Source of the DNA: Actinokineospora auranticolor
GTDB taxonomy: Bacteria; Actinomycetota; Actinomycetes; Mycobacteriales; Pseudonocardiaceae
Assembly (NCBI RefSeq): GCF_002934265.1
Contig: NZ_PTIX01000010.1
Location: 238,095 to 302,094, forward strand
Direction: 5' to 3'
DNA: 64,000 bases
Shown: positions 42,901 to 52,144 of the stretch, in pieces
Layout: every line of letters starts with the position of its first letter
Position numbering within the stretch: the stretch's first letter is position 1
Notes under the pieces: model-generated
What the model was told of the DNA's origin: nothing
What the model saw: the letters and a program-made list of their open reading frames with translations, nothing else
Database searches by the model: none
Translations under genes and position numbers: made by a program

Positions 42901-43820
42901 ACTTCTTCGACCACGGCGGCCACTCGCTGTCGGCGGTGCGGCTCACGAGCCGGGTCAACGCGACCCTGGGCACACGGGCGACGGTGCAGACGCTGTTCCA
43001 GAACCCCACGGTCGCCCGGTTCCAGCTCGCGGTGACCTCCGCCGGGGCGGACGAGCTGGCCGACGTGCTGACCTACCGCGCGCACGGCGACCGGCCGCCG
43101 ATCGTCCTGCTGCCCGCGGTCAACGGGCTCGGCTGGGCGTGGTCGTCGCTGGTGCGCCGGTTGCCGAGCGGGCACCCGGTGTTCGCGCTGCAAGACCGCA
43201 GGCTGCGCGGTGACGTGCCGGAGCGGTCGGTGCGCGAGCTGGCGGCGGAGTACGCGGCGCGGGTGCGCGAGCTGTGCGGCGACGGGCCGTGCGTGCTGGT
43301 GGGCTGGTCGTTCGGCGGGACCGTGGCGCACGAGGTGGCCGCGCGGCTGCCGGGGACCGCGCTGCTGGTCATGCTGGACTCCTTCCACGGACCGGACCCG
43401 GCGGGCGAGCGCACGGCAGCGGACGTGCTGCCCTCCGCGCTGGACGGACTGGTCCCGCCACCGGGCAGCGAGTTCGACGGTTCCGCGCTCCGCCGCCTGC
43501 TGTCCGATGCAGACAGTCCATTGGCGACTCTTCGCGAGGCGGAGATCGGCGCGCTGGTCCGGGTCGCGATGGCCAACGCGCGGGCGCAGATCGCGCACGT
43601 CCCGGCCGTCGTGCAGGCACCCGTGCTGTTCCTCGACGCCAAGGCCGAGGCCCGCGCGTCCGACCAGTGGCGCTCGGTCACCACCGAACCGGACGTCCGC
43701 GCGGTCAGCGCGGGCCACCTGGAGATGCTGCGCGCCCCGGCCGTGCACGAGATCGGCGCGCTCGTCCACCGGAAGATCGCTGACGTGTTCGCTCCCGCAG
43801 AAGGCCAGGTGACCCGATGA
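36954..43820 (+). CDS. NRPS, modules 5-6 with thioesterase: C-A-T, C-A-T-TE
   Basis: The terminating NRPS, 2288 residues. It opens directly with the C1 motif ([12 protein letters not shown]) and no docking segment. Domains in rough order: C (1-440, HHIAADG), A (460-960), T (975-1040, GGHSLL), C (1045-1480, HHIAVDG), A (1490-2000), T (2010-2075, GGHSLS) and TE (2085-2288). The TE has GWSFGG, with Asp in MLDSFHGPD and His in SAGHLEML. By-eye codes: module 5 DADSDGTVDK, an acidic pocket without a clear match; module 6 DLTKVGEVGK, one position from the Asn code DLTKLGEVGK. The TE releases the hexapeptide by hydrolysis or cyclization. The stop overlaps the dpgA start (ATGA). Confidence 0.95.
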   Translation: MYPLSPAQRRLWFAHALEGPSATYNIPVVTRLRGEFDRSVLAAALSDVVARHESLRTVYPARDGEPAQVILPVERARVSVGLTECAESEVADEVARQSAHLFDLATDLPLHAHLVRGDDTRFVLVLHHIAADGWSMGPFAADLAHAYTARLAGTAPEWAPLPVQYADYTLWQRDLLGEESDPDSESAVQLAYWRTTLDGLPDEVTIPSDRSRPATPTNRGGVVTVSVDAETRDAVKALARGLSATPFMVAQAALAATMTRLGAGTDIALGTVVAGRPEEALADLVGFFVNTLVLRTDTSGNPTFAELLGRARRRAVDAHAHADLPFDRLVEDLRPDRELGRHPLFQVLLTWADGGQGALALPGLDCAVEPTGLLVAKFDLDVTLMDLPDRLDVVVEYAADLFDESTARSLAARLARVLAVVSADPTRRINDLDLCSPSESALLARWGRGRVDPGPGTILDTFAAAVAEAPDAVAVTDGTTTLTRAELDDRANRFAAGLVRAGVRPGEVVASALTRSVASIVAVFGVFKARAVHLTIDPTEPPERIRALMADSGAVLVVRDGDVRHLAESTVERLPAPRPDDIAYLIYTSGSTGRPKGVLVQHKALANLGHHHAIDTLPLVGGAPPLRIGLTASLTFDASLDPVVWMAVGHELHVVDDDTRRDPTALLRRIRDARFDIVSTTPSFARGLVEVGLLDGGYTPAFLDVGGEAVEDDLWALLGAQDFLCLNTYGPTETAVDATMARVAGPVAVIGGPITNYTLRVLDSALRPVPPGAVGELYVGGAGVAVGYLGRQAETASRFVADPSGPPGSRCYRTGDLVRWLPDGSLRYLGRADDQVKIRGFRIEPAEVTAALAAVPGVERTAVVVREDRPGERRLVGYVSGPVDPESARRALAERLPRHLVPAVVVRLADWPVTSNGKLDRKALPAPQATGFEHRARSPREEVLCGVFADVLGLPEVGAADSFFDLGGHSLLATRLVNRIRAALGISVDLRSVFRHPSPADLDRFLATANGPVVPLVARPRPERLPLTAAQRRLWFLDAIGEDTATYTLPTVLRVRGDLSVDALSAALTDVVARHESLRTVFPEHDGEPYQLVLPVEAARVTVGVVESVDTTHHFDLARDLPIHAEVVLGDGEATLVLVLHHIAVDGWSMDVFARDLDAAYRARRDGTAPELPAPPVQYADYALWQREVLGDDRDPDSVLGAQLRFWREALADLPELLVLPTDRPRPAIASNRGAVVDLDLDRSVHDRVRALAHESGATVFMVLHAAVGVLLSRLGGGDRIPVGTAVAGRGDQALDEVIGFFVNTLVLPVDVTGDPTFRQVLDRVREADLAGYAHQDVPFDRLVEELNPARSLAHHPLFQVLLSVGGAESDELRLGDLDVTDLTSGTATAKFDLSFAVAQRPDGLGVAIEYATDLFEPETAQVIGDRLARLLEAALTDPDRPVSGIDLMSAAEREDVLRTWNATDREVAPETLTALFERQVARVPDAVAVECDGVVLTYAELNARANRLARHLIGLGAGPESIVVVALPRSADVVVAVLAVLKSGAAYLPVDPAHPADRIAAVVAEACPVATLTAVDVEVSARYSSVDVADDERRAPLTPANTAYVLFTSGSTGRPKGVVVEHRSVALYLAWARDRYPAVAGRVLLHSPVTFDLTVTGLFGPLTSGGLVHLARLSDDATLDPAARPTFVKGTPTHLELLSALPPEFSPSELLVLGGESLLGEPLRRWLSAHPGVTVVNEYGPTETTVGCAEYRISPGDVVPDGVLPLGRAAWNTRFYVLDRALRPTPTGVLGELYIGGDLVTRGYLGRPGLTSGRFVADPFGAPGARMYRSGDMARWNRAGLLEFGGRTDDQVKVRGIRIEPGEIESVLGRHPAVAHAAVVVREDVPGDQRIVGYVVPEPEASLDPDEVREHAAATLPGYMVPVAIVPLPSLPLTSNGKLDVRLLPAPTRASIGRPPRTPREHVLCGLFAEVLGVESVSVDDNFFDHGGHSLSAVRLTSRVNATLGTRATVQTLFQNPTVARFQLAVTSAGADELADVLTYRAHGDRPPIVLLPAVNGLGWAWSSLVRRLPSGHPVFALQDRRLRGDVPERSVRELAAEYAARVRELCGDGPCVLVGWSFGGTVAHEVAARLPGTALLVMLDSFHGPDPAGERTAADVLPSALDGLVPPPGSEFDGSALRRLLSDADSPLATLREAEIGALVRVAMANARAQIAHVPAVVQAPVLFLDAKAEARASDQWRSVTTEPDVRAVSAGHLEMLRAPAVHEIGALVHRKIADVFAPAEGQVTR

Positions 43821-44938
43821 CCGCGTTGATCGACCTGCCGCACCCCGGCGCGCTCCGCCCCGACGCGGCGGGCCCGCGCACGGCGACACCACCCGCCCGG
43901 CTCGTCGGGATCGGCACCGCCACCCCGCCGACGTCGTACTCGCAGCGGGACCTGCTGGACATCTTCGGCATCTCCGATCCCCGCGTGCGGTCGGTGTTCC
44001 TCAACAGCGCCATCGAACGCCGATTCCTCACCCTGCCCCCGGAAGCCCAGGACGGCTCCCGCTTGTTGGAGGAGCAGGGCGCGCTTCTGGCCAAGCACAA
44101 GCGTCAAGGCGTCGAGATGGGGCGACGCGCGGTCGAGGCGTGCCTCAAGAGCGCGGGCGCGGACCTGGCCGACATCGGCTACCTGTGCTGCGTGACGTCC
44201 ACCGGCTTCCTCACCCCGGGCTTCAGCGCCCTGCTGATCCGCGAACTGGGCCTGGACCGCCACACCAGCCGCCTGGACGTCGTCGGCATGGGCTGCAACG
44301 CGGGCCTCAACAGCCTCAACGCCGTCACCGGCTGGGCGCTGGCCCACCCGGGCCGACTGGCGGTGATGGTGTGCGCGGAGGCTTGCTCGGCGGCGTACGT
44401 GTTCGACGGAACCATGCGCACCTCGGTGGTCAACAGCCTGTTCGGCGACGGGTCGAGCGCCGTCGCGGTCGTCGCCGCCGACCCCCGCGACCGCCCAGGT
44501 CCATCGGTCCTCAAGTACGCGAGCTGCATCATCCCCGAAGCCGTAGACGCGATGCGCTACGACTGGGACGACGACGCGGGCCGCTTCAGCTTCTTCCTCG
44601 ACCCCGAGGTGCCCTACGTGGTCGGCGCCCACGCGGACCTGGTGGTGTCGAAACTCCTTGCGGGCACCGGCCTGCGCCGGGCCGACATCGCGCACTGGCT
44701 GGTGCACTCCGGCGGTAAGAAGGTCATCGACTCGGTGCGGATCAACCTTGGCCTGACCCAACACGACGTCCGCCACACCACCGGCGTCCTGCGCGACTAC
44801 GGCAACCTCTCCAGCGGTTCGTTCCTGTTCTCCTACGAGCGGCTGTGCGACGAGGGCGCCGTCCGCCCCGGTGAACTCGGTGTCCTGATGACCATGGGCC
44901 CTGGCTCCACCATCGAGACCGCGCTGGTCCGCTGGTAA
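43817..44938 (+). CDS. dpgA: Type III polyketide synthase DpgA
   Basis: DpgA condenses four malonyl-CoA units to 3,5-dihydroxyphenylacetyl-CoA, the first step to Dpg. The 373-residue protein has the chalcone-synthase-fold catalytic triad: Cys160 in [12 protein letters not shown], His297 in [10 protein letters not shown] and Asn330 in [10 protein letters not shown]. Length and Cys position match characterised DpgA proteins. It overlaps the NRPS stop by 4 bp, so precursor supply and assembly line share one transcript. Confidence 0.96.
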   Translation: MTALIDLPHPGALRPDAAGPRTATPPARLVGIGTATPPTSYSQRDLLDIFGISDPRVRSVFLNSAIERRFLTLPPEAQDGSRLLEEQGALLAKHKRQGVEMGRRAVEACLKSAGADLADIGYLCCVTSTGFLTPGFSALLIRELGLDRHTSRLDVVGMGCNAGLNSLNAVTGWALAHPGRLAVMVCAEACSAAYVFDGTMRTSVVNSLFGDGSSAVAVVAADPRDRPGPSVLKYASCIIPEAVDAMRYDWDDDAGRFSFFLDPEVPYVVGAHADLVVSKLLAGTGLRRADIAHWLVHSGGKKVIDSVRINLGLTQHDVRHTTGVLRDYGNLSSGSFLFSYERLCDEGAVRPGELGVLMTMGPGSTIETALVRW

Positions 44939-44966
44939 CACCCCCTCCCAACACGCGAAGGACCCC

Positions 44967-45626
44967 ATGAGCACCGACACCACGACCACGCCGCACCTGA
45001 CCATCGACGGCACCCGCCCGCCGAGCCGCGACCTGGTAGCCGACCTGCACGCCTTCGCCGACCGGGTGGAGGACACCCAAGCGGCCGTCGCCGTCCTTCA
45101 CCTGACCGGCGGCGCCACCACCGAGCAGGCACCACTGGACATCGCCCTGGTCAACAAGTGGGAACGCGCCCTACGCAGGCTTGAACGCCTCTCAGCCACC
45201 ACAGTCGCCACCGTCCACGACGAATGCGGCGGTGTGGCCTTGGAGGCCCTACTGACCACCGATTACCGCATCGGCACCCCCGACGTCACCCTCCGCCTCC
45301 CCTCGGGCAGCGGCCCGTCCGCGGCCTGGCCGGGCATGGCCTTGTACCGGCTCGCCAACCAGGTAGGCGTAGCCCGAGTCCGCCGCGCCGTCCTGTTCGA
45401 CGTCCCGGTCACCGCCTCAACCGCCGTAGAACTCGGCCTGCTGGACCAACTCGCCCCGTCCCTGGACGCGGCCACCCACCTGGCCAACACCTTCACCCCC
45501 ACTCCCGCCTCAGACGTGGCAGTCCGCCGCCAACTCCTCCTGGAGGCCACCACAACCACCTTCGAAGACGCCCTAGGCAGGCACCTGGCCGCCTGCGACC
45601 GCGTCCTCCGCGGCGGCGCCGCATGA
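44967..45626 (+). CDS. dpgB: Enoyl-CoA hydratase-like DpgB
   Basis: A crotonase-fold protein of 219 residues that assists DpgA in forming and aromatising 3,5-dihydroxyphenylacetyl-CoA. The crotonase oxyanion-hole region appears as ATVHDECGGVALEALLTTDY, and GVARVRRAVLFDVPVTASTA is typical of DpgB. The usual catalytic Glu pair of hydratases is not obvious. GAAGGA lies just before the ATG. DpgD, the second hydratase in glycopeptide clusters, is absent from this window. The stop overlaps the dpgC start. Confidence 0.92.
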   Translation: MSTDTTTTPHLTIDGTRPPSRDLVADLHAFADRVEDTQAAVAVLHLTGGATTEQAPLDIALVNKWERALRRLERLSATTVATVHDECGGVALEALLTTDYRIGTPDVTLRLPSGSGPSAAWPGMALYRLANQVGVARVRRAVLFDVPVTASTAVELGLLDQLAPSLDAATHLANTFTPTPASDVAVRRQLLLEATTTTFEDALGRHLAACDRVLRGGAA

Positions 45627-46915
45627 CCCTCTTCCCCGACCTCCCCTCCTTGTCCACCCTCTCCGCTCTGGCCCGCACTTCCGAACAGCAGCTCCTCTCC
45701 CTACCCGAGCCCGCAGACCGAGGCCCGGACGACCGCGCCACCGCCGCGGCCATCCACCAAACCCTCCGCGCTGCCCGCTCCCACTACCTCTCATCCCACG
45801 TCGACACCATCTACAACGCGGTCACCGACAACCACCGCCTCCCCCTGCGCCTACCCGACCTCCTGGAATCAATCACCACCGCCTACCCCGGCATCCTCCC
45901 CAGCCCCCACCTCTTCACCCTCGAATCCGGCCGCGTACAAGCCGACAAAGAGGGCTTCGAAATCGACCAGGCCATCCTCCTACGCGCCGTACTGCGCTCT
46001 CCCACCTCAGGCCCCCACCTCCTGGAGTCCATGCTCCGCCCCACCCCACGCTCACTGTCCCTTTTAGACACGTTCCAAGCCACCGGCGACCTACGCCTAC
46101 ACTCTGTCCACCTATCCCGCCAAGACGGCATCACCCACCTGACCCTCATCCGCGAAGACTGCCTCAACGCCGAAGACTGCCAACAGGTCGACGACATGGA
46201 AACCGCGGTCGACCTAGCCCTCCTGGACCCCACCACCCACGTAGCCGCAGTCCGCGGCGGCCACATGACCCACCCCCGCTACAAGAACAAACGGGTCTTC
46301 AGCTCCGGCATAAACCTGAAACGCCTACACGCAGGCGACATCTCCCTGGTCGACTTCCTACTCCGCCGGGAACTGGGCTACATCAGCAAGATCCTCCGAG
46401 GCACCACAACCGACACCGACTGGCGCTCCCCCACCGTCGAAAAGCCGTGGCTCGCAGCCGTAGACACCTTCGCCATCGGCGGCGGCGCCCAACTGCTCCA
46501 CACCTTCGACCGCGTGATCGCCGCCTCGGACTCCTACTACTGCCTCCCGGCGGCCCAGGAGGGCATCGTCCCCGGCATGGCCAACCTCCGCCTGACCCGC
46601 TCGGTCGGCGCCCGCGTGGCCAGGCAGATCCTGTTGTGGGGCCGAACCATCCACGCCACCGACCCGGAGGCGAGTCTCCTCTTCGACGAGGTAGTCCCCC
46701 CAGACCACATGGACACCACCGTCGCGGAAGCCGCCAACCGCCTGGACAACGCCGCCGTGCTCACCAACCGCAAAATGCTCAACCTGGCCGAAGAACCCCA
46801 AGACACCTTCCGCCACTACGCAGCCGAATTCGCCCTACAACAAGCACTCCGCATCTACAGCCAGGACGTCCTCACCAAAGTCAGCCGCTTCACCACCGCG
46901 GGCCGAAACCCCTGA
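45623..46915 (+). CDS. dpgC: Cofactor-free dioxygenase DpgC
   Basis: DpgC oxidises 3,5-dihydroxyphenylacetyl-CoA to 3,5-dihydroxyphenylglyoxylate using O2 without metal or organic cofactor. The 430-residue length and layout fit: an N-terminal helical domain (1-180), then a crotonase domain with HPRYKNKRVFSSGINLKRLH and RRELGYISKILRG. Its core is DTFAIGGGAQLLHTFDRVIA, then CLPAAQEGIVPGMANLRLTR. The ATG overlaps the dpgB stop (ATGA). It is the last gene of the operon; an unrelated convergent gene ends 3 bp later. Confidence 0.95.
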   Translation: MTLFPDLPSLSTLSALARTSEQQLLSLPEPADRGPDDRATAAAIHQTLRAARSHYLSSHVDTIYNAVTDNHRLPLRLPDLLESITTAYPGILPSPHLFTLESGRVQADKEGFEIDQAILLRAVLRSPTSGPHLLESMLRPTPRSLSLLDTFQATGDLRLHSVHLSRQDGITHLTLIREDCLNAEDCQQVDDMETAVDLALLDPTTHVAAVRGGHMTHPRYKNKRVFSSGINLKRLHAGDISLVDFLLRRELGYISKILRGTTTDTDWRSPTVEKPWLAAVDTFAIGGGAQLLHTFDRVIAASDSYYCLPAAQEGIVPGMANLRLTRSVGARVARQILLWGRTIHATDPEASLLFDEVVPPDHMDTTVAEAANRLDNAAVLTNRKMLNLAEEPQDTFRHYAAEFALQQALRIYSQDVLTKVSRFTTAGRNP

Positions 46916-46918
46916 CCC

Positions 46919-47446
46919 CTACCCGCCCCGCACTCCGAGCCACTGCTCGGCCCCGACCTCCTCAAACCGCGCCACCTCGACAAAACCCAGCCGCGCCGCC
47001 AACCGCATCGACCGCTCGTTGGCCACCCGCGTGCAGAGCACCACCGACTCCCCCGGCAGCGCGCCCCCGAACCACTCCAGCGCCGCCGCACAGGCTTCGG
47101 TGGCATACCCATGTCCCCACACATGAGGCAAGAACAGGTAGCCGAGTTCGAACTCCCCCACTTCCCCGTGCCGGACCCGTTCCACGTCCCGCCGCTCAAG
47201 CGTGACCACCCCGACCATCACCCCGGCGACCTCGACCACCAGCACCCCAGGTCGCTGCCCCGGCACCCGAGGCACCTCCCCCTCAAGCTCCTCCCGAGAC
47301 CGCCCGCCCCCGATGAAGGCCCCCACCTCCACCGACGCGAACAACTCGATGAACACCTTCCGATCCCGCCCCTCGGACGCCCGCAACAACAGCCGCCCCG
47401 TCGCGATCGGAACCGGCGGCCAGGCAACAGATCTCGGCTCGCTCAT
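46919..47446 (-). CDS. GNAT N-acetyltransferase, RimJ/RimL type
   Basis: A 175-residue acetyl-CoA-dependent N-acetyltransferase. The opening TGRLLLRASEGRDRKVF, the FELGYLFLPHVWGHGYATEACAAALEW core (acetyl-CoA binding) and the VANERSMRLAARLGF motif are typical of the RimJ/RimL-like branch. Acceptor unknown. The ATG at 47446 overlaps the stop of the helical-protein gene (ATGA), so they are coupled. It is convergent with dpgC; I see no reason to include it in the peptide pathway. Confidence 0.88.
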   Translation of the reverse strand: MSEPRSVAWPPVPIATGRLLLRASEGRDRKVFIELFASVEVGAFIGGGRSREELEGEVPRVPGQRPGVLVVEVAGVMVGVVTLERRDVERVRHGEVGEFELGYLFLPHVWGHGYATEACAAALEWFGGALPGESVVLCTRVANERSMRLAARLGFVEVARFEEVGAEQWLGVRGG

Positions 47447-47751
47447 GCCGGGCAACCTATCGCCACCCGACACAGGCGATCGAGGTCGTCCCGCCTTGTG
47501 ACAGCCTTGTTGTGGTCTTTTCTCCGCCGCCTCAACTCGGCACGCACGTCAGCGATCCGACCGGCTACCCGCTTGTCTCCGTACCCCAGCCACCCAAACA
47601 ACCGGGTCGTCCAATCAGCGCTACGGTTCTGCTCCCGAAGCCCCTTTCGAGCCTCGTCCTGTAGCTCGCCGAGACCGGGCAGAGCGGCTTCGACCTCGTC
47701 GAGTTCGTTCTTCACCGCACGGCACTGTTGCGGCCTCGGTGCCTTCGCCAT
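47443..47751 (-). CDS. Small helical hypothetical protein
   Basis: I do not recognise this 102-residue protein. It is highly charged and predicted to be mostly helical, with a coiled-coil-like pattern in KNELDEVEAALPGLGELQDE and RIADVRAELRRRRKDHNKAV and a central WTTRLFGWLGYGDKRV. The ATG at 47751 is tentative; the frame extends to 47814. It is upstream of and coupled to the acetyltransferase. Confidence 0.6.
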   Translation of the reverse strand: MAKAPRPQQCRAVKNELDEVEAALPGLGELQDEARKGLREQNRSADWTTRLFGWLGYGDKRVAGRIADVRAELRRRRKDHNKAVTRRDDLDRLCRVAIGCPA

Positions 47752-47832
47752 TGCTTTGCCGCATTCCGCCCCACCCCACCACCCCCGCTCGCTAGCATCG
47801 ATCCCCGAAGGCACACCTCAAGGAGGCGCCGA

Positions 47833-48516
47833 GTGGCGCGGATCCCGATCACCTGGCGCTCCTGGACCTGGATCGCCGCCCGCTTCCTCCTCATCCTCCT
47901 GGTCCTCCCCGCCCTGATCGCCGCCATCACCGCCTTCATCGCCTACGCCGACCACACCTGGCTGCACGGCCCCGCGGGCGTCTTCATCGACGTCCTCCTC
48001 TGGACCGGCCTCGTCGGCGTCTGCGTCCTCGGCACCCTCGGCTCGATCCACTTCTTCCAGCGCCCCCACAACCACGACCACGAGATCGGCCGAGGCACCG
48101 GCGCGATGGTGTTCACCTGGCTCTTCTTCTTCGTCGGCGGCGTCTTCCTCATCACCCCCATCTACGTCATCCCCGCCCGCGGCGAACTCGTCAGCTGCAC
48201 GGAAGCACTCAGCACCCCGCTCCCCCTCACGGCGGAGTGCGAGACCATCCACCGCTCCAGCACGGCCCGCACCGACCGCGTCTACATCGACACCGTCGGC
48301 ACGATCCGGGCCCTCCCCGTCGACGACGTCGGCACCAAGCGCGGCCAAGCGGGTTACTTCGTGATCGTCGGCTACGCGGGCATGGTCCTGACCGCCCTCA
48401 TCAGAACCGGCCAGGCCATCTACGTGCGCGGGCACTGCGACAACGCCTGTCTCGCCCAACGCGACCCCGGGCGGCTCACTCGCTGGCTCCGCGCCACTTT
48501 CCGACCGGAAACCTGA
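47833..48516 (+). CDS. Membrane protein, paralogue of the one at 11403
   Basis: A 227-residue integral membrane protein of unknown function with about four hydrophobic helices: FLLILLVLPALIAAITAFIA; VLLWTGLVGVCVLGTLGSI; VFTWLFFFVGGVFLITPIYV; and GYFVIVGYAGMVLTALI. Two Cys (VSCTEAL, AECETIH) lie in the outer domain between helices 3 and 4. It matches the protein at 11403-12056 in the first helix (LLxxLVLPxL), the Cys positions and the size. The GTG start is fixed by AGGAGG at 47821-47826, 6 nt upstream. It stands alone. Confidence 0.72.
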   Translation: MARIPITWRSWTWIAARFLLILLVLPALIAAITAFIAYADHTWLHGPAGVFIDVLLWTGLVGVCVLGTLGSIHFFQRPHNHDHEIGRGTGAMVFTWLFFFVGGVFLITPIYVIPARGELVSCTEALSTPLPLTAECETIHRSSTARTDRVYIDTVGTIRALPVDDVGTKRGQAGYFVIVGYAGMVLTALIRTGQAIYVRGHCDNACLAQRDPGRLTRWLRATFRPET

Positions 48517-48711
48517 TCGACTGGCCCTGCGTTGGTCGACAGCGCATCCTTCTTGTCCGGTGCCGCACGAGCCCCGACCGCCCCGTTCCGCCAACGCGCG
48601 GAGCAGCCAAGACTGCCGGAACGGAAAGTGAGACCGCTCACTTTCCGTGCACGGACGGTCGCTCAGCGCCGCCGCGTGTTGACCGCACTGTGACCACCCG
48701 GGAGTGACCCC

Positions 48712-50340
48712 TTGGCCGCCGACCTCATCCTGACCAACGCCACCGTGTACACGGTGGACTCCGCGCGCCCGTGGGCCACGTCGGTGGCCATCAAGGACGG
48801 CCGCGTGGTCGCCCTCGACGACGACGCGCAAGAGGCGACCAGGGTCGTCGACCTCGGTGGCGCGTTCGTCATGCCCGGTCTGGTCGACGTGCACAACCAC
48901 CACGCGCTGGCGGGTCGGGCCGCGCTCTTCGAGTTGACCTTCGGCGGGGAGGCGGGCTTCGACGACATCCTCGCCGCCGTCCGCGCGTGGGCGAGCCGCC
49001 TCGGGCCGGACGAGTGGGTGGTCGGCGGGGCGTGGGCGTCGACGCTGGTCGACACCACCTCCCGGGAGTCCGCGCGGCGCGCGCTGGACGAGGCCGCGGG
49101 TGGCCGCCCGGTGGCCCTGATGGACGACAGCAGGCACAACCGCTGGGTCAGCACCCGCGCGCTGGAGCTGGCGGGCATCACCAAGGACACCCCGGACCCG
49201 GACGGCGGCGTCATCGTCCGCGACCAGGCGACCGGCGAACTGACCGGCGTCCTGCTGGAGGCCGCGGGGGTGCCGGTCGAGCGCGCGGTGCGCGAGTCCG
49301 GCGCGATGACGGTCGAGCAGCACGCCGCCGCGTCCCGGCACGGCATCGGCACCCTGCACTCGTTCGGCATCACCGCGTTCCAGGACGCGGGTGTCTCCGT
49401 CGACATCCTCAACGCCCTCAAGACCCTCGACGAGGCCGGTGACCTGCACGCCTGGGTCGTCACGTCGCTGCTGGTCAACGACCCGATCTTCGGTTTCGAC
49501 CCGATCGGCCGACCGCTGATGGCCCTGGGCGCCCAGTACCGCAGCGCCCACCACCGCCCCGAGTTCATCAAGATCTTCCTCGACGGCGTCCCCCCGACCC
49601 GCACCGCCGCCTTCCTGGAGCCATACCTGCCCGACGAGGCGCACGGCGCCTGCTTCCACGGCGCCACCACCATGAAGCCCGACGAGCTCGTGGGCTGGCT
49701 GCGCGACGCCGCCGCCGCCGGGTTCGGCGCCAAGATCCACTGCACCGGCGACGCCGCGGTCCGCGCGACCCTCGACGCCGTGCGGACCCTGCGCGGCGAG
49801 GGCTTCGCCGACACCCGCTTCCAGGTGGCGCACGGTCAGTTCGTGCACCCCGACGACCTGGCCCGCTTCGGCGAGTTGGGGGTCGCCGCGGACATCTCGC
49901 CGTTCCTGTGGGTGCCGGGCGTCATCCCCAGCGCCATCGCGAACGTGCTGCCCGCGGAGCGCTCCGCGCGGATGCAGCCCAACCGGTCGCTGCTCGACAG
50001 CGGTGCCCTGGTCGCGGGCGGTTCGGACTGGCCGGTCAGCGAGTCGCCGAACGCGTGGGAGGGCATCCAGGGCCTGGTCACCCGCCAGGACCCGACGGGC
50101 GAGTTCCCGGGCGCGCTGTGGGCGGAGCAGGCCATCACCCTCGCGGAGGCGGTCGAGGCGTTCACCCTGTCGGGCGCCAAGGCCATGGGCGTGGACGACG
50201 TGACGGGTTCGCTGGCGGTCGGCAAGTCGGCGGACTTCATCGTCCTCGACCGCAACCCCTTCGAGACCGACATCGCCGAGGTCCACCAGACGGTGGTCAC
50301 CCAGACCTGGTTCGCGGGCGAGCAGGTCTTCCAGCGCTAG
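48712..50340 (+). CDS. YtcJ-like metal-dependent amidohydrolase
   Basis: A 542-residue amidohydrolase-superfamily enzyme, a TIM barrel with a composite beta domain. Metal and catalytic positions are visible: DVHNHH (about 59-64), the probable carboxylated Lys in FIKIFLDG, His in KIHCTGD, His in AHGQFVHP and Asp in GGSDWPV. The end, SADFIVLDRNPF, is typical of the YtcJ group (amidohydrolase_3). Substrate unknown. The TTG start at 48712 is supported by GGGAG 7 nt upstream. A strong terminator follows at 50350. Confidence 0.9.
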   Translation: MAADLILTNATVYTVDSARPWATSVAIKDGRVVALDDDAQEATRVVDLGGAFVMPGLVDVHNHHALAGRAALFELTFGGEAGFDDILAAVRAWASRLGPDEWVVGGAWASTLVDTTSRESARRALDEAAGGRPVALMDDSRHNRWVSTRALELAGITKDTPDPDGGVIVRDQATGELTGVLLEAAGVPVERAVRESGAMTVEQHAAASRHGIGTLHSFGITAFQDAGVSVDILNALKTLDEAGDLHAWVVTSLLVNDPIFGFDPIGRPLMALGAQYRSAHHRPEFIKIFLDGVPPTRTAAFLEPYLPDEAHGACFHGATTMKPDELVGWLRDAAAAGFGAKIHCTGDAAVRATLDAVRTLRGEGFADTRFQVAHGQFVHPDDLARFGELGVAADISPFLWVPGVIPSAIANVLPAERSARMQPNRSLLDSGALVAGGSDWPVSESPNAWEGIQGLVTRQDPTGEFPGALWAEQAITLAEAVEAFTLSGAKAMGVDDVTGSLAVGKSADFIVLDRNPFETDIAEVHQTVVTQTWFAGEQVFQR

Positions 50341-50349
50341 CCGACCGGT

Positions 50350-50377
50350 CCCCGCGCGCCCCGCAAGGCGCGCGGGG
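50350..50377 (+). terminator. Intrinsic terminator after the amidohydrolase
   Basis: A perfect 11-bp stem, ccccgcgcgcc and its complement, with a 6-nt loop (ccgcaa) begins 10 bp after the stop codon. Confidence 0.85.
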
Positions 50378-50407
50378 CTGTCGGACCTGTGTCGTATTGT
50401 CCCCCGC

Positions 50408-51040
50408 GTGAGTACGCGGACTGTGACGTGGGACGAGGCCGTCGCGCTGTTCGAGGAGCGCGGGCTGTCCGAGGAAATCTGGCAGAACCTCTACGAGGGC
50501 GAGTACGTCCTCCACACCGGCAGCGCCGACATCGACGGCGGCTTCCCCCTGAACGACGGTGAGGACCACCCGTGGGAGGAAGAACGGGACATCGGCTACA
50601 TCGTCGACGGTGACCTGACCCTCTCCGGCCCCCTCTACGACTTCGACGACGGCGCGGCGGCCCTGGTGGTCCTGGGCAACCTGAAGGTCAAGGCCCTGCA
50701 CACCACGTGCGACTCGAAGATCATCGTCACCGGCCACACCACCGCCGAGGTCATCTACGCCGAGTACTCGGACAAGTACCTGGTCTTCGCGGGCGACCTG
50801 CGCGCCACCGTGCAGCTCTGGCTGAGCGAGAGCACCCCCGACCACATCGGCGGCACGTTCGCGGGCAGCCTCGTGCACATGGGCTACGACCGCGACTACC
50901 CGATCGAAGCGGGGAAGGTGGAGCTCTCGCCGGTCCCGTTCAGCGAGCTGCTGGTCCCCGAGGTCCTCGAGGACGGCGAGGTCGACAGCGAGGCCCTGCT
51001 CGACCGCATGACCTCGGGCGAGCCACTCCTCCGGTCCTGA
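50408..51040 (+). CDS. Beta-rich hypothetical protein
   Basis: A 210-residue acidic protein. An N-terminal helical part (WDEAVALFEERGLSEEIWQN) is followed by repeating short strands: YIVDGDLTLSGPLYD; ALVVLGNLKVKALHT; KIIVTGHTTAEVIYAEYSD; KYLVFAGDLRATVQLW. These look like successive turns of a right-handed beta-helix, as in polymer-forming bactofilin-like proteins, though I cannot confirm the family. No signal peptide. The start is GTG at 50408. Function unknown. Confidence 0.65.
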   Translation: MSTRTVTWDEAVALFEERGLSEEIWQNLYEGEYVLHTGSADIDGGFPLNDGEDHPWEEERDIGYIVDGDLTLSGPLYDFDDGAAALVVLGNLKVKALHTTCDSKIIVTGHTTAEVIYAEYSDKYLVFAGDLRATVQLWLSESTPDHIGGTFAGSLVHMGYDRDYPIEAGKVELSPVPFSELLVPEVLEDGEVDSEALLDRMTSGEPLLRS

Positions 51041-51082
51041 CACCCACCCGATCCGGCCCGCGGCGAGCCTTCGCGGGCCGGG

Positions 51083-51949
51083 TCACTCCCGCACGGGCAC
51101 CAGCGGCCCGATCCGGGACCGGTGCCAGTGCGCCAGGTGGCTGATGAACCCGATGGAGTCGACCTCGGACAGGGCCGCGGCAGTGAGGTCGTCGGCCAAT
51201 CCCCGGTACGAGCGCACGTGCTCCGGCCGGTGCACCCAGACCGGCGACGGCAGGCACCCCGTGACCACGATGCGCAGCTGACGGCAGTCCAGCAGCGTCG
51301 ACTCGGCGTGCAAGTCAGGGTGCGCGTCGAACCCGCTCGGCACGATCCGCAGGCTCACGTTCGGCCGCCGCGCCATGTCGACCAGGTGCCCCAGCTGCGC
51401 GAGCGCGGCCCTGGGCTCCCCGAACGACTGGCGGACGGCGGAGTCGCCGATGAACGCGGTGACCGCGGGCGCCTCGTGCCCGACGGTCAGCCGTTCGCGC
51501 CTGCCGACCACGGCCTCGACCTGTTCGGGGATCATCCGCTCGGCCACCCCGCGCGCCCGCTGGGCGGCGGCGATGGTGGTGGGGGTCTGGAGCAGGTCGG
51601 GGATGCGCAGCAGGGAGATCAGGGTGATCGCCGCAGCCTCCTGCTCGAAGTCGACGTAGGCCCGCCGCTGCCACTGGCGCTCGGTCTCGTCGAAGGCCAC
51701 CCACGAGGGCGCTTTCGCGTCCCGGACCAGCATCATGATCCCGGAGAAGCGCTCCTCGGCGACGCCCAGCGTGCCCAGGACCCGCCCCAGCTGCTCGGCG
51801 GACGGGACCCGGTCCCCGGTCTCCCAGCGGGAGAGGGTCGGTTCGTCGCGGCTGATCATCCCGGCGAACTCGCGCAGGCTGAAGCCGCGCGCCTCGCGTT
51901 CTTGGCGCAGGGCGCGGCCCAGCGCGACGGCCCTCGGAGTCCTGGCCAT
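51083..51949 (-). CDS. XRE regulator with DUF5753
   Basis: A 288-residue DNA-binding protein. The N-terminal XRE helix-turn-helix (about 8-65) includes GFSLREFAGMISRDEPTLSR and WETGDRVPSAEQLGRVL. A DUF5753 domain follows (about 105-280), including LLQTPTTIAAAQ and SLRIVPSGFDAH. Proteins of this kind (WhiJ-like) usually pair with a DUF397 protein and control development or antibiotic production in actinomycetes. No DUF397 gene is next to this copy on its own strand. It is divergent from a second XRE-DUF5753 gene at 52145, sharing a 195-bp promoter region. Confidence 0.9.
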   Translation of the reverse strand: MARTPRAVALGRALRQEREARGFSLREFAGMISRDEPTLSRWETGDRVPSAEQLGRVLGTLGVAEERFSGIMMLVRDAKAPSWVAFDETERQWQRRAYVDFEQEAAAITLISLLRIPDLLQTPTTIAAAQRARGVAERMIPEQVEAVVGRRERLTVGHEAPAVTAFIGDSAVRQSFGEPRAALAQLGHLVDMARRPNVSLRIVPSGFDAHPDLHAESTLLDCRQLRIVVTGCLPSPVWVHRPEHVRSYRGLADDLTAAALSEVDSIGFISHLAHWHRSRIGPLVPVRE

Positions 51950-52035
51950 CGGTCACCCCTGGCTTGTCTGTGGCGGACAGTCACAGAGGACGGCAGGCCC
52001 TCTGTATGCAAGGATGCCTCCGCGAAGGCGAGTAC

Positions 52036-52114
52036 GCAACCGTTGAGTTAGACAACGTGGCACTCGCCCCCCGCTTGAGGACCGGACACGCCACCGGCCA
52101 CACTTGGTGTGGCC
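52036..52114. promoter_or_regulatory. Operator-like symmetrical elements before the XRE-DUF397 operon
   Basis: Two symmetrical elements lie in the divergent gap. GTTG, 6 nt, CAAC is at 52042-52055. A perfect hairpin or palindrome, GGCCACAC, 3 nt, GTGTGGCC, is at 52096-52114, ending 30 bp before the GTG of the XRE gene. They may be autoregulatory operators; the second could also be an mRNA hairpin. Confidence 0.4.
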
Positions 52115-52144
52115 CCACCGAAGGGGTGAGGAAGGATCGACACC

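Noticed and set aside
39723..43892. 1389-codon minus-strand frame across the second NRPS
   Set aside because: Antisense shadow of the NRPS; the plus strand has all expected NRPS motifs.
46919..50340. Inclusion of the acetyltransferase, membrane protein and amidohydrolase in the NRPS cluster
   Set aside because: They are convergent with, or separated from, the dpg operon, have no link to peptide tailoring, and look like ordinary flanking genes.
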